Of a DNA stretch of 15,833 bases, positions 5,918-12,288 are shown one piece after another. Numbering within the stretch: position 1 is the stretch's first letter; every line of letters begins with the position of its first letter. Where the stretch lies: assembly GCA_023129265.1 (NCBI GenBank), contig JAGMCJ010000124.1:1-15833 (forward strand), in the 5' to 3' direction. The notes below the pieces were generated by a model. It saw only the letters and a program-made list of their open reading frames with translations. It had not been told where the DNA came from and searched no databases. This stretch comes from Thermoplasmata archaeon. Its GTDB lineage: Archaea > Thermoplasmatota > Thermoplasmata > RBG-16-68-12 > JAGMCJ01. A program made the translations under genes and the position numbers.

Positions 5918-6807
5918 ACATCGATCCACAGGTGAAGCGAGTTGTAGGCCTCCGACATGTCTCCGTCCTTGTACAGAAGGAACTCGAGCTTGTAGTCGCC
6001 GACATCCGCTATCGAGAAGTTTAACGAAGCCTCCCACATATCCTCGTGGTCCAGAATCACGATCTCTTCGTGCAAAGTCACTCGCGAAATCTCCACAGGC
6101 TCGTCCCTTTCCGCGCTGGTATTGTAGACCCATTGAATCGTCACAAGATCCTTCCTGACCGTGTAGCTCACGTTGGCGAACTCGTGATTCGCCACCCCGA
6201 TGATGACGGTCGCGTTCTCGGTCGCGTTCAGCGAGGTGGGATAGTCCTCCGCCATGCCGCTCTCGTCCAGTATGTAGAACTCCGTGAACCTCTCTCCAAC
6301 TCGCGGGACCGTGAGGGCGTAGACGAGGACGCTCACGGCCGTGATTATCGATATCACGAGCGCGATGGTGAGCACTTTGTCCAGCGTGGAGTACTCCTCC
6401 CAGTCCGGGATGGCTAGGTCCACGGTGAGCGCGAGCCTCTCGTCGACCGGGAGCCGCATCCTGCGGTAGTAGGCGGCCCCGCACATCAGGAGGATGAAGA
6501 TGAAGATCGCCGCAACGGTGGTGGGCTCGAATATGCCCCACGTGTAGTTGAGCAGAAGACCGAGCAGGGGGACAACGGCGATCGAGAGGCCGAAGCTGAG
6601 GGCGACCCGCTCTATCCAATCTATCTCCTTCCCGCTCGGGAACAGTGCCGCGATGAGGGCGTAGCCGGGAAGGAAGAGGATGAACAGCAGTCCGAGGGCG
6701 ATCCTGAGCGGCCCGCTCGCCGCCAGTGCGACGGCTATGACGAGAAGAATCGAGGATATTAGAATGACGAGAAGATCGTGCGGCTTTTCGCGAAAGTGAA
6801 TCCTCAA
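5911..6807 (-). CDS. DUF1616-family membrane protein
   Basis: Five hydrophobic segments (about 11-30, 33-56, 67-88, 95-113 and 145-166) are followed by a ~130-residue domain that should lie outside the cell. It carries N-glycosylation sequons (NAT twice, NVS, NTS) and beta-strand character. The second segment, with GPLRIALGLLFILFLPGYAL, is the typical signature of archaeal DUF1616 proteins. Family function is unknown; many sit near surface-glycan or secretion genes. Start TTG 6807 has GGAGG at 6-base spacing, and a TATA-like CTAAATAAAC lies at 6842-6851. The length of 298 residues is normal for the family. It is transcribed away from the HicB region. Confidence 0.8.
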   Translation of the reverse strand: MRIHFREKPHDLLVILISSILLVIAVALAASGPLRIALGLLFILFLPGYALIAALFPSGKEIDWIERVALSFGLSIAVVPLLGLLLNYTWGIFEPTTVAAIFIFILLMCGAAYYRRMRLPVDERLALTVDLAIPDWEEYSTLDKVLTIALVISIITAVSVLVYALTVPRVGERFTEFYILDESGMAEDYPTSLNATENATVIIGVANHEFANVSYTVRKDLVTIQWVYNTSAERDEPVEISRVTLHEEIVILDHEDMWEASLNFSIADVGDYKLEFLLYKDGDMSEAYNSLHLWIDVH

Positions 6808-6877
6808 GTGCGGCCTCCAGCTGAGGTTAGTATTTTTTTACGTTTATTTAGAACTATCGCGGAATCTGGGGAAAAAA

Positions 6878-6930
6878 GGCGAAACGGATATTTGGAGAAC
6901 GCACATTCAGTCCTGTCCCATGTGGAGGAA
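6878..6930 (+). pseudogene. Partial copy of the CPBP protease start region
   Basis: The 53 bases resemble 7426-7478. The last 23 bases match at 22 positions, including the ATG at 6920 and the first codons (MWR), and the first ten match at nine. Beyond 6930 the two copies diverge, and the frame here ends after about 20 codons. It therefore looks like a fragment of the 5' end and promoter of the protease gene, left on the far side of the hicBA module. Confidence 0.65.
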
Positions 6931-7025
6931 CAAAACGAGCAAGACCCGCTTAGAAGACTGGGCACCCTTCTCATCGACTTGACTCACAATCCCACGCAAG
7001 AAGGAGAATCACTGAGAGGACGGCT

Positions 7026-7073
7026 CTATCTCTTCAAGACCTCTTTAGCTGTGGGGATTGGAAGCTTTGGCAC
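7026..7073 (-). pseudogene. hicA: Truncated hicA toxin gene (N-terminus only)
   Basis: Inside the 3' end of the HicB gene, a GTG at 7073 opens a second frame reading M-PKLPIPTAKEVLKR and then a TAG. HicA toxins characteristically start MPKLPxxSGKEVxKAL, and hicA commonly overlaps or abuts hicB. The double-stranded-RNA-binding core with the catalytic His (G-S-H) is missing. A possible decayed GSH region lies near 6956-6971 (AGAAGGGTGCCC on the minus strand) but is out of frame. I call it a disrupted toxin, leaving HicB as an orphan. Confidence 0.6.
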
Positions 7074-7272
7074 AAGAAACCTCGAAGGTTGTGATAACTG
7101 GTGGGACCTCGGGGATAGACGCATCTTCGTCTTCCAGATACAAACCAACCGCCTCTCTTAGGTTGGAAAGCGCCTCCTCCTGGGTCCGTCCCTGACTGGC
7201 TATGTCCAATTCCGGGCACAGGGCCACGAACCAATCGTCTTCCTTGGTGATGATGGCCGAGAGTTTTTGCAT
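7045..7272 (-). CDS. hicB: HicB-family antitoxin
   Basis: The 75-residue protein has the compact HicB fold signature: IITKEDDWFVALCPELDIASQG followed by R-T-QEEALSNLREAVGLYLEDE. HicB binds and neutralises the HicA mRNA interferase. Start ATG 7272 lies about 28 bases from a TATA element (CTTTATCTA on the minus strand, 7296-7304), so the transcript is probably leaderless. There is no separate DNA-binding domain, as in the short HicB type. The partner gene overlaps its 3' end but is truncated after 15 codons. HicB may therefore be a leftover, or may act on HicA elsewhere in the genome. Confidence 0.85.
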   Translation of the reverse strand: MQKLSAIITKEDDWFVALCPELDIASQGRTQEEALSNLREAVGLYLEDEDASIPEVPPVITTFEVSCAKASNPHS

Positions 7273-7467
7273 TCAGCCAATCATGGCGCTCAGAATAGAT
7301 AAAGACTCCTTGTCGGGTGCAACGAAAGACTGGATTGACTGGGATAACGAGGAGAACAGCCTCCAATGACGGCATCAATGTCGTTGTTTTCGCTTCGCAC
7401 AACCTCTCCGAGTGTATGACAAGAGGGCAAAACGGAATAATAGGAGATACCCTTTCAGTCCCGTCCC

Positions 7468-8259
7468 ATGTGGAGGAAGAAGGTCGGGGAAAGACAAGAG
7501 CTGCTTTTCGCGTTTGCCTTTTTGGTTCTTGTGATTATCGCGGAGGCCGCAATCGCCTTCGGGAGCTTCTCGGCGGGATTGGTCATCCACTTGCTCACGC
7601 TCTTCGCCCTCATCTCCGTCTCCTCGATCGTGTACTCCTGGAAGCCCGAGCTGTCAAGACTTCTCGTCGCTTTGATCCTGGTCCCGCTGATAAGGATATT
7701 CAGCCTCTCCACCCCATACTGGCCCTTTTCCGACACGCTCACCTGGCTGGCAGTGATAAGCATTCCGATGCTCGCAGCCGCCCTCTCCACGATATACGTT
7801 CAGAAGCTGAAGAGGTCTGATTACGGATTCGTCCTGGGACCTCTGAAACGTCTCCCCATCCAAGTGGGAATAGTGCTTTTCGGCATCCCCCTTGGCCTCT
7901 TGGAGTACTTTATTCTCGTGCCAGAGCCATGGATTCCGGACCTTGTCGCGGGAACGCTGGTCCTTGCAGTACTCGCGATCCTCTTCGGGACGGGCATCGC
8001 GGAGGAGCTCATATTCAGGGGGATAATCCTTCACAACTCGTCTGTCGTGATGAGCTGGCCCGCGGCAATGTTGTACGTGTCCGTGCTTTTCACGGCGATG
8101 CACATAGGCTTCCTTTCCATCGTGGATCTGGTCTTCGTGTTCTTCGTCGGCCTATTCTTCGCCTATTCGGTCTACAGAACGCGGACGCTCATAGGTGTAA
8201 TAGGATGCCACACGCTGCTCAATGTCGTTCTGTACTTGGTAGCCCCCTTCGTGTTCTAG
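7468..8259 (+). CDS. CPBP-family intramembrane metalloprotease (CAAX protease/Abi type)
   Basis: The 263-residue, multi-helix membrane protein carries the three diagnostic motifs. EELIFRG at 179-185 gives the EExxxR motif (E179, E180, R184), FTAMH at 208-212 gives FxxxH, and HTLLN at 248-252 gives HxxxN. These form the metal-dependent active site inside the membrane. Family members cleave prenylated CAAX proteins in eukaryotes and process peptides or signal proteins in prokaryotes; the substrate here is unknown. About eight hydrophobic segments are visible and the length is normal. ATG 7468 lies about 28 bases after a TATA-like AATAATAGG (7436-7444), indicating a leaderless transcript. The start region is partly duplicated at 6878-6930. 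Confidence 0.9.
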   Translation: MWRKKVGERQELLFAFAFLVLVIIAEAAIAFGSFSAGLVIHLLTLFALISVSSIVYSWKPELSRLLVALILVPLIRIFSLSTPYWPFSDTLTWLAVISIPMLAAALSTIYVQKLKRSDYGFVLGPLKRLPIQVGIVLFGIPLGLLEYFILVPEPWIPDLVAGTLVLAVLAILFGTGIAEELIFRGIILHNSSVVMSWPAAMLYVSVLFTAMHIGFLSIVDLVFVFFVGLFFAYSVYRTRTLIGVIGCHTLLNVVLYLVAPFVF

Positions 8260-8261
8260 GA

Positions 8262-8510
8262 CTACAGAACTTCCCAGATCTTGGTCGCGACGATGACCAT
8301 GAAAACAAGCATCAGCGACGCAATCGGAATCGTCAGTATCGATGCGAGGTTCCTCAGCTTCTCGTTGTTCCCTCCGCCCTCGACTTCTGCGGTGGACAGC
8401 TCCTTTGCGATGAGCAGGATTATCAAGGCGATGACTGCCACGACTCCAAGACCAGCGCCCATTGCAGCTGCGGACAGAACAGTAGTTGTGGTTACGGTCG
8501 TTATCAACAC
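8262..8510 (-). CDS. Small two-helix membrane protein
   Basis: From GTG 8510 (or TTG 8507, which has better spacing to a run of Gs) the protein is about 82 residues. It starts with a Thr-rich ITTVTTTTVLS segment, a helix GAGLGVVAVIALIILLIAKEL, a polar loop and a second helix LTIPIASLMLVFMVIVA. Thr-rich starts followed by this helix pattern are common in small archaeal membrane proteins of unknown role. A longer frame reaches 8609 but its first 33 residues are not membrane-like and lie upstream of the TATA (CTTTTAAGTAT, 8544-8554). It converges on the protease gene with a 2-base gap. Confidence 0.75.
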   Translation of the reverse strand: MLITTVTTTTVLSAAAMGAGLGVVAVIALIILLIAKELSTAEVEGGGNNEKLRNLASILTIPIASLMLVFMVIVATKIWEVL

Positions 8511-8618
8511 TTCCCCCCCGGTTAGGGGACCATACGCGCAGCCATACTTAAAAGTTTGCTCGGTTGTCGCGAGTATCTGGCGGAAATGGTTTCTGTGCCG
8601 TTCATACAATTCGACGGC

Positions 8619-9104
8619 TCATTCCTTGGGAAATCGAATGTCCCTTCTAATCGAGTGGAGCACGACAAACGCGAAGATAATCGAGACGATTGAGCCCAGG
8701 AGGACCTCCAGAGCAGCGATTGTGTTGATGTCGTGATGGGTCGACAGGAACCAGCCAGAGGATGGAATGGCGGCCGAACTGATCGTGATCAGGAAGACGA
8801 GGTGGAGCGCAGGGCTCAGCAGCCTCTTCCACATGCTGGAGGCGCGCTTTTCGAGGTGCTTGGCGGGGACATCAGCATCCTCCGAGAGAATCCTCGATTC
8901 GATCCTTCCCATGCACATGCTGCCATAGATGAGCATGAAACAGAGCGCGACGGTGAGTATGATGAGGGCGCATCCGTAGAAGAGGTATGACGTCTCCTCT
9001 TCGAGCATTCCCGAGCTCGACGTCAATCCAGCCCCAAGGGCGATGAACGAGATCGTCAGGAAGACCCCCCAGAATACGACCGCATGAAGCTTCCAGGACT
9101 CCAT
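8619..9104 (-). CDS. Four-helix membrane protein, unknown function
   Basis: The 161-residue protein has hydrophobic segments at about residues 8-27, 42-65, 96-115 and 128-150. A charged cytoplasmic loop (RIESRILSEDADVPAKHLEKRASS) lies between the second and third. ATG 9104 lies 28 bases from a TATA-like GTTTATTATC (9128-9137), indicating a leaderless transcript. No family was recognised. It follows the same strand and style as the 8262-8510 gene, with its own promoter. Confidence 0.75.
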   Translation of the reverse strand: MESWKLHAVVFWGVFLTISFIALGAGLTSSSGMLEEETSYLFYGCALIILTVALCFMLIYGSMCMGRIESRILSEDADVPAKHLEKRASSMWKRLLSPALHLVFLITISSAAIPSSGWFLSTHHDINTIAALEVLLGSIVSIIFAFVVLHSIRRDIRFPKE

Positions 9105-9190
9105 ATCACGCTCGGATGAGTTCCCGCGATAATAAACTTTGGCGGGGCGTTTGCTCCAACGATTCCCCGGTATTCCTTCAATCTGCGTTT

Positions 9191-9223
9191 AGTACTCATC
9201 AGGGACACAGGCATCTCGGTACT
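9191..9223. repeat. Decayed copy of an MNT-gene promoter
   Basis: These 33 bases match 13528-13560, the promoter of the MNT gene at 12645-13514, at 30 positions. Two of the three differences change GATATAGG to GACACAGG and so remove the TATA box. No MNT coding sequence follows. The rest of the 9105-9418 gap holds only the TATA of the vapB gene (9386-9394). Confidence 0.7.
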
Positions 9224-9418
9224 CGGCCTTTCTTGAAACATGTAGGACCGCATTCCAGACACAGCTTGTTTGTCCTCTCCAGTCCCTAGGCTTTCTGGGC
9301 AAAGAGGACCGCTCTGGCCCGTTAATCCTCTTGTCATCAACTCAATTCAGACCCAGTAGCTTCAACGCAGGATTTCATGGCAAAGTACTTATGTCATCAC
9401 GGGCATGTCATACTAGAA

Positions 9419-9664
9419 ATGGCAGAAACGAAGGTAGCTCAAGGCTGGAGGATAGTCATTCCCAAGTCCATAAGAGAGAAGCTCGGAATCGAGAAAGGGG
9501 ACAAGATGGAAATCACCATGAGAGGAAGGGACATAGTGCTAAGGCCCAAAGGAGCTGAGAGGAATCCACTAGACAAGATGTACGGAAGCGTGAAGGTTGC
9601 TGCGGAAGAGTCCCCCAAGAAGGAAGCGAGGAAATGGCTAGAGAAGGAGCCGGAAGATTCGTAG
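9419..9664 (+). CDS. vapB: VapB-type AbrB-family antitoxin
   Basis: The 81-residue protein begins METKVxxxWRIVIPKSIREKLGIEKGDKMEI-like, the swapped-hairpin AbrB/MazE DNA-binding domain (residues ~1-45). A flexible charged C-terminus follows, the usual toxin-binding region. ATG 9419 was chosen over 9377 because the TATA element (TACTTATGT, 9386-9394) lies 29 bases before it and the AbrB domain begins there. It overlaps the PIN toxin gene by 31 bases, so the two are one coupled operon, probably autorepressed by the complex. Its 3' end with the start of the toxin is duplicated in decayed form at 11291-11383. Confidence 0.9.
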   Translation: MAETKVAQGWRIVIPKSIREKLGIEKGDKMEITMRGRDIVLRPKGAERNPLDKMYGSVKVAAEESPKKEARKWLEKEPEDS

Positions 9665-10047
9665 ACACGAACATCTTTCTCTATGTCATTCAGGCTCACG
9701 AAGAATTCGGAAAGACATCGCTGGAGATTCTCAAGAGGATAGACAAGGGCGAGCAAGCCGTAACATCCCACATCAACGTCCTCGAGGTTTGTTGGTGGCT
9801 CGAGATGCACGATCAGGTCGAGAGGATTGAGGAACAGTTGAAGCGAATAAGGGCAGTATTGAACCTGGGGATTATTCCGCTCGAGCTCCGCGACTTCATG
9901 TCGGCCTCACGTCTTCGCAGGACCAGTCAGGTGCACTTCAATGATTGCTTGATGGTCTCGGTCATGAATCGGATGGGAATCACGGAGATATACTCCAACA
10001 ATCGGGACTTCGATGTCTTTCGCGGAATCAGAAGGAGGTTTGAGTGA
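9634..10047 (+). CDS. vapC: VapC-type PIN-domain ribonuclease toxin
   Basis: The 137-residue PIN protein starts AREGAGRFVDTNIFLYVI. The acidic metal-binding residues D11, E51 (NVLEVCW), D104 (FNDCLM) and D125 (NNRDFDVF) are all in place, so the toxin looks intact. VapC proteins cleave specific RNAs, often tRNA or rRNA. ATG 9634 lies inside the antitoxin gene, giving coupled translation. A 9-bp inverted repeat (10044-10052 with 10070-10078) straddles the stop codon. Confidence 0.9.
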   Translation: MAREGAGRFVDTNIFLYVIQAHEEFGKTSLEILKRIDKGEQAVTSHINVLEVCWWLEMHDQVERIEEQLKRIRAVLNLGIIPLELRDFMSASRLRRTSQVHFNDCLMVSVMNRMGITEIYSNNRDFDVFRGIRRRFE

Positions 10048-10078
10048 GTTCCACGGGTGTCTCGACTCCGGAACTCAC
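10044..10078 (+). terminator. Possible hairpin at the end of vapC
   Basis: GTGAGTTCC and GGAACTCAC are perfect 9-base arms with a 17-base loop, beginning one base before the TGA. There is no T-run afterwards, so it may be an RNA-stabilising hairpin rather than a terminator. Confidence 0.35.
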
Positions 10079-10357
10079 GACTCCCCGACGCTCCCTGCAA
10101 TCCTCTCTTCTCATACTCCCCCTCCTTTCAGGTCTCGCAAATCACAACTAAAGCGTCAAGAGTGAAGCGACCGTTTCTGGCCCCTCTCTTGAAATTCCCG
10201 CCCACCGCTTTCCTCAGCAACGACTTCCTCAACCCGCTGAACGGCTGGCGGGCCCCTTTTCCCCATTCTGATAGAGAAGATTGATTGTTGCGAGAGCGAT
10301 GAAAATATCAGAAGGACATCCAGCAAAGGAATAAGTCACAAGCAGGCACTTTCGATA
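10079..10357. other. Gene-free stretch with repeat G copy 1
   Basis: Positions 10096-10122 match 15647-15673 at 26 of 27 bases and partly match 11417-11433. The rest has short frames on both strands with no ribosome binding site, promoter or recognisable family. I see no supportable gene here. Confidence 0.6.
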
Positions 10358-10909
10358 CTATTTCCTCAACTCTTTGACTACATCCCTTGGCAACCTATCA
10401 AATCGTTCGTCCATATGTTTGAAACCAGCAGAGATGGTCTCTGCGAATCTCTCTCCTACGTCCTGAAGTGTCTCACTGATTCTCATGCCCATAGACTCCA
10501 TTTTCGTGCCCAAGGTCTCCATTCTCATGCCCAAGGTCTCCATCCCCGTGTCCATGGACCCCATCCTCGTGCCCATGGACTCCATAACGTTGACGCCTTT
10601 CACGAGTTGCTCGGTATGGAAGTAGCCAACAAAATCGCTTATCGTCATTATCCTTCCCTTGTATCTCCCGACCTCTACATGGAAACCTTTTGGGTTGCCC
10701 TTGCCCATCTCTATGATAGTCTTGACGTAGTTGTCGACATCCTGGGCTCTACCACCTACGTAGGCCACAACCGTCTTCTTATCTGGAAGGTTATCGGTGA
10801 AGAAATGAGTTATGCATTGCTTCCGTGCTTCCTTCAAAAGGCAAAGTCTAAAGTCAGCGTCTTGAACCTTTCGAGTTCCTTCTCGGATCACCAATTTGAC
10901 CTTCTTCAT
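10358..10909 (-). CDS. Acylphosphatase-like domain protein with long coiled-coil tail
   Basis: Residues 1-88 follow the acylphosphatase pattern closely: DFRLCLLKEARKQCIT with the loop Arg (R21), FFTDNLPDKK with the Asn (N40), VVAYVGGRAQDVDNYV and a final VEVGRYKG strand. The usual GVG before the Arg is DAD, so phosphate binding may differ. A linker with DFVGYF and EQLVK (100-104) follows, then five heptads of MGSMDT/METLGT type (about 107-143) and a helical tail ending LPRDVVKELRK. The end is similar to that of the 4418-4918 protein. ATG 10909 lies 29 bases from a TATA (AATTATAAATAG on the minus strand, 10933-10944), so it is leaderless. No membrane helix is present. The family link rests on motif order; a function in defence or signalling is conjecture. 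Confidence 0.8.
   Translation of the reverse strand: MKKVKLVIREGTRKVQDADFRLCLLKEARKQCITHFFTDNLPDKKTVVAYVGGRAQDVDNYVKTIIEMGKGNPKGFHVEVGRYKGRIMTISDFVGYFHTEQLVKGVNVMESMGTRMGSMDTGMETLGMRMETLGTKMESMGMRISETLQDVGERFAETISAGFKHMDERFDRLPRDVVKELRK
10481..10585. repeat. Five tandem 21-bp units inside a coding region
   Basis: Units begin at 10481, 10502, 10523, 10544 and 10565. Each encodes one Met-rich heptad on the minus strand. Both the period and the number match the repeat in the related gene at 4475-4579, although the base sequences differ. Confidence 0.9.
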
Positions 10910-10961
10910 TCGTAGATTTCAACGGACTTCGGCTATTTATAATTGCCATCGCTTTTGTCAG

Positions 10962-11105
10962 TCATCCGCCGTTCACTGCCGCCGACCCGCCTCCTGACAG
11001 CATGCCATTCGTTTCCTGCGCTCCCTTTGTCAGCTCAAGACTGTAGCTCGGACAGAACCTGTCGGCGGGTCTCACGACGGACCCGCATCTCGGACATCTC
11101 TGCAT
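10962..11105 (-). CDS. Small zinc-ribbon peptide with one Cys lost
   Basis: ATG 11105 has a strong ribosome binding site (AGGAGGT, 8-base spacing) and opens 47 codons. The start reads MQRCPRCGSVVRPADRFCPSY. This is the zinc-ribbon pattern CPxCG...FCxxC, except that the fourth ligand is Tyr (TAC) instead of Cys. The tail is Gly/Ser-rich and has no membrane segment. Longer relatives usually have a double-Cys second knuckle and further domains, so this may be a decaying fragment. It lies in a stretch of gene remnants. A TATA-like CATTTATCG lies about 100 bases upstream, but linkage is unclear. Confidence 0.5.
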   Translation of the reverse strand: MQRCPRCGSVVRPADRFCPSYSLELTKGAQETNGMLSGGGSAAVNGG

Positions 11106-11290
11106 CGTCTCTTACCTCCTGATATGTGATATGTGGCCAGACTCGCGCTCCCTCTCTGCGATTCCGTGAAGCATGTCTACGCCGGTTCATAACCGTCTTG
11201 GCGATAAATGGCTCCCGCTGCTCCACCGGCCCCTCCTATCATGGCTTCAACTCAGGACCGGCGGCTACAGATATTCCTCAATGAACTCGT

Positions 11291-11383
11291 TGCGGAAGGA
11301 TCCCCCAAGAAGGAAGCGAGAAAACGGCTGGAGAAGACTCTCCAGGATCCGTAGACACGAACATCTTTCTCTCCGATTTCTAA
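11291..11383 (+). pseudogene. VapB-VapC junction fragment
   Basis: Positions 11291-11372 align without gaps to 9601-9682. They carry the C-terminal codons of a VapB (EGSPKKEARKRLEK, then TAG at 11351-11354) and, in the overlapping frame, the start of a VapC (VDTNIFL) that ends in TAA at 11381-11383. Everything else of both genes is missing. A copy of repeat G follows at 11417-11433, as it does after the intact vapC, so an internal deletion of a second vapBC copy is likely. The rest of 11106-11494 shows no gene. Confidence 0.8.
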
Positions 11384-11416
11384 AGGTAACTACGACCTAG
11401 TCGCCTAGATGTATAT

Positions 11417-11433
11417 TCTCTTCTCACACTCCC
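11417..11433. repeat. Repeat G, copy 2 (short)
   Basis: TCTCTTCTCACACTCCC matches the centre of the copies at 10096-10122 and 15647-15673. It lies about 35 bases after the vapC fragment, in the same relative place as copy 1 behind the intact vapC. Confidence 0.6.
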
Positions 11434-11494
11434 TCCTCTTCATTTCCGGACGAAAGCCACGACACGATGAGACCCAACAATCTATGAGGCGTTC

Positions 11495-12004
11495 CTATCG
11501 CATCAGCATGATGACGATGAGAGCAATGAACCCCACAACAACGGACACTGTCAGGATCCAAACGAAAGGTTTGAGGTGTGTGGCTATCTCCACGAACTTG
11601 GACGACTGCTCTATGTTCAATCCAGCCCAATCAGCATCCCAGTCTATTCCTCTATCATAGATTTCAAGCGGTGTGACAGCGACCTTTCCAGGCCTTATCA
11701 GTCTCTTTCTAACGTCCGAGTAGAAGTAGCTCACGTCCTCTGCCCGTCCTTCAACCACGACTTTTACACCCGCTCGAGTACCTCGAACCTTACCGCATTC
11801 CTTGATCATATCTCGGTAATCTTTGTCACCCTCTTCCACGTTGGCCGAACTCACACGCACGCTGTATTTCGATTGGACGCTTGTGAGCTTGGGTCGGAAA
11901 CCCACCCCTGTCACCTTCTCATCCCGGCAAATGAAGAAGTACCTCCTTACTTTCTGGTCGACGTCCGCTTCTGCGGGCAAGACCTTCTCAGTTTTCCCGT
12001 CCAT
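11495..12004 (-). CDS. Acylphosphatase-like domain protein with C-terminal membrane anchor
   Basis: VTGVGFRPKL (31-40) is the near-perfect acylphosphatase phosphate loop with its Arg (R37). VRVSSANVEEG contains the Asn (N55) and GVKVVVEGRAEDV (79-91) is the following strand and helix. A ~20-residue insertion separates Asn from that strand. A linker with DADWAGLN and EQSSK (132-136) precedes one hydrophobic segment (about 147-167) ending LMR, so the catalytic-like domain should sit in the cytoplasm, anchored to the membrane. Start ATG 12004; the TATA is at 12053-12064, predicting a ~27-base leader. It shares the linker with the two coiled-coil relatives but replaces their tail with a membrane helix. 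Function unknown. Confidence 0.8.
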   Translation of the reverse strand: MDGKTEKVLPAEADVDQKVRRYFFICRDEKVTGVGFRPKLTSVQSKYSVRVSSANVEEGDKDYRDMIKECGKVRGTRAGVKVVVEGRAEDVSYFYSDVRKRLIRPGKVAVTPLEIYDRGIDWDADWAGLNIEQSSKFVEIATHLKPFVWILTVSVVVGFIALIVIMLMR

Positions 12005-12052
12005 CCCAATGTCCTCGCGTCATCTGCAGATGTACCATCATGTATTTTGACA

Positions 12053-12064
12053 GATTTATAAAAC
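12053..12064 (-). promoter_or_regulatory. TATA element for the 11495-12004 gene
   Basis: The minus strand reads GTTTTATAAATC, a strong box A, with transcription expected near 12031. Confidence 0.5.
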
Positions 12065-12120
12065 GATTTCGATTTGGAAATCATTCTTCCGCTCCAAGGG
12101 AGTCCTCCGATCCTCTCTCA

Positions 12121-12243
12121 TTATCCTGGCTTGAACAACTGGGAGATCAATTCCCTGCAACTCTGAAGGATGAACTCCGCATCCTCGATTGCATCGGGCG
12201 CGACCTCCTCGAAGTACTCGACGCCTACCCTCCCCTAGAAGAT
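12121..12243 (-). pseudogene. C-terminal fragment of a HEPN-domain gene
   Basis: Positions 12151-12240 align without gaps to 13641-13730, the 3' part of the intact HEPN gene, with about 14 differences in 90. On the minus strand the frame reads GVEYFEEVAPDAIEDAEFIL and continues to TAA at 12123-12121. An in-frame TAG precedes it, and no upstream HEPN sequence remains. It is a decayed paralogue rather than a recent copy. Confidence 0.8.
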
Positions 12244-12288
12244 GCATCGATTCGCATCACAGCGATAGATATGCACTGGTTCTCGACG

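Noticed and set aside
5873..6619. Minus-strand frame of 248 codons inside the DUF1616 gene
   Set aside because: Arg/His/Gly-rich shadow of the DUF1616 frame, which has clear membrane helices.
9207..9310. Cys-rich minus-strand string (CLECGPTC...CLC), possibly a zinc knuckle
   Set aside because: No start codon or ribosome site, it follows a stop directly, and its end is formed by the decayed promoter copy.
10057..10284. Plus-strand frame of 75 codons after vapC
   Set aside because: Low-complexity Pro/Phe/Ser composition, no ribosome site or promoter, and it contains repeat G.
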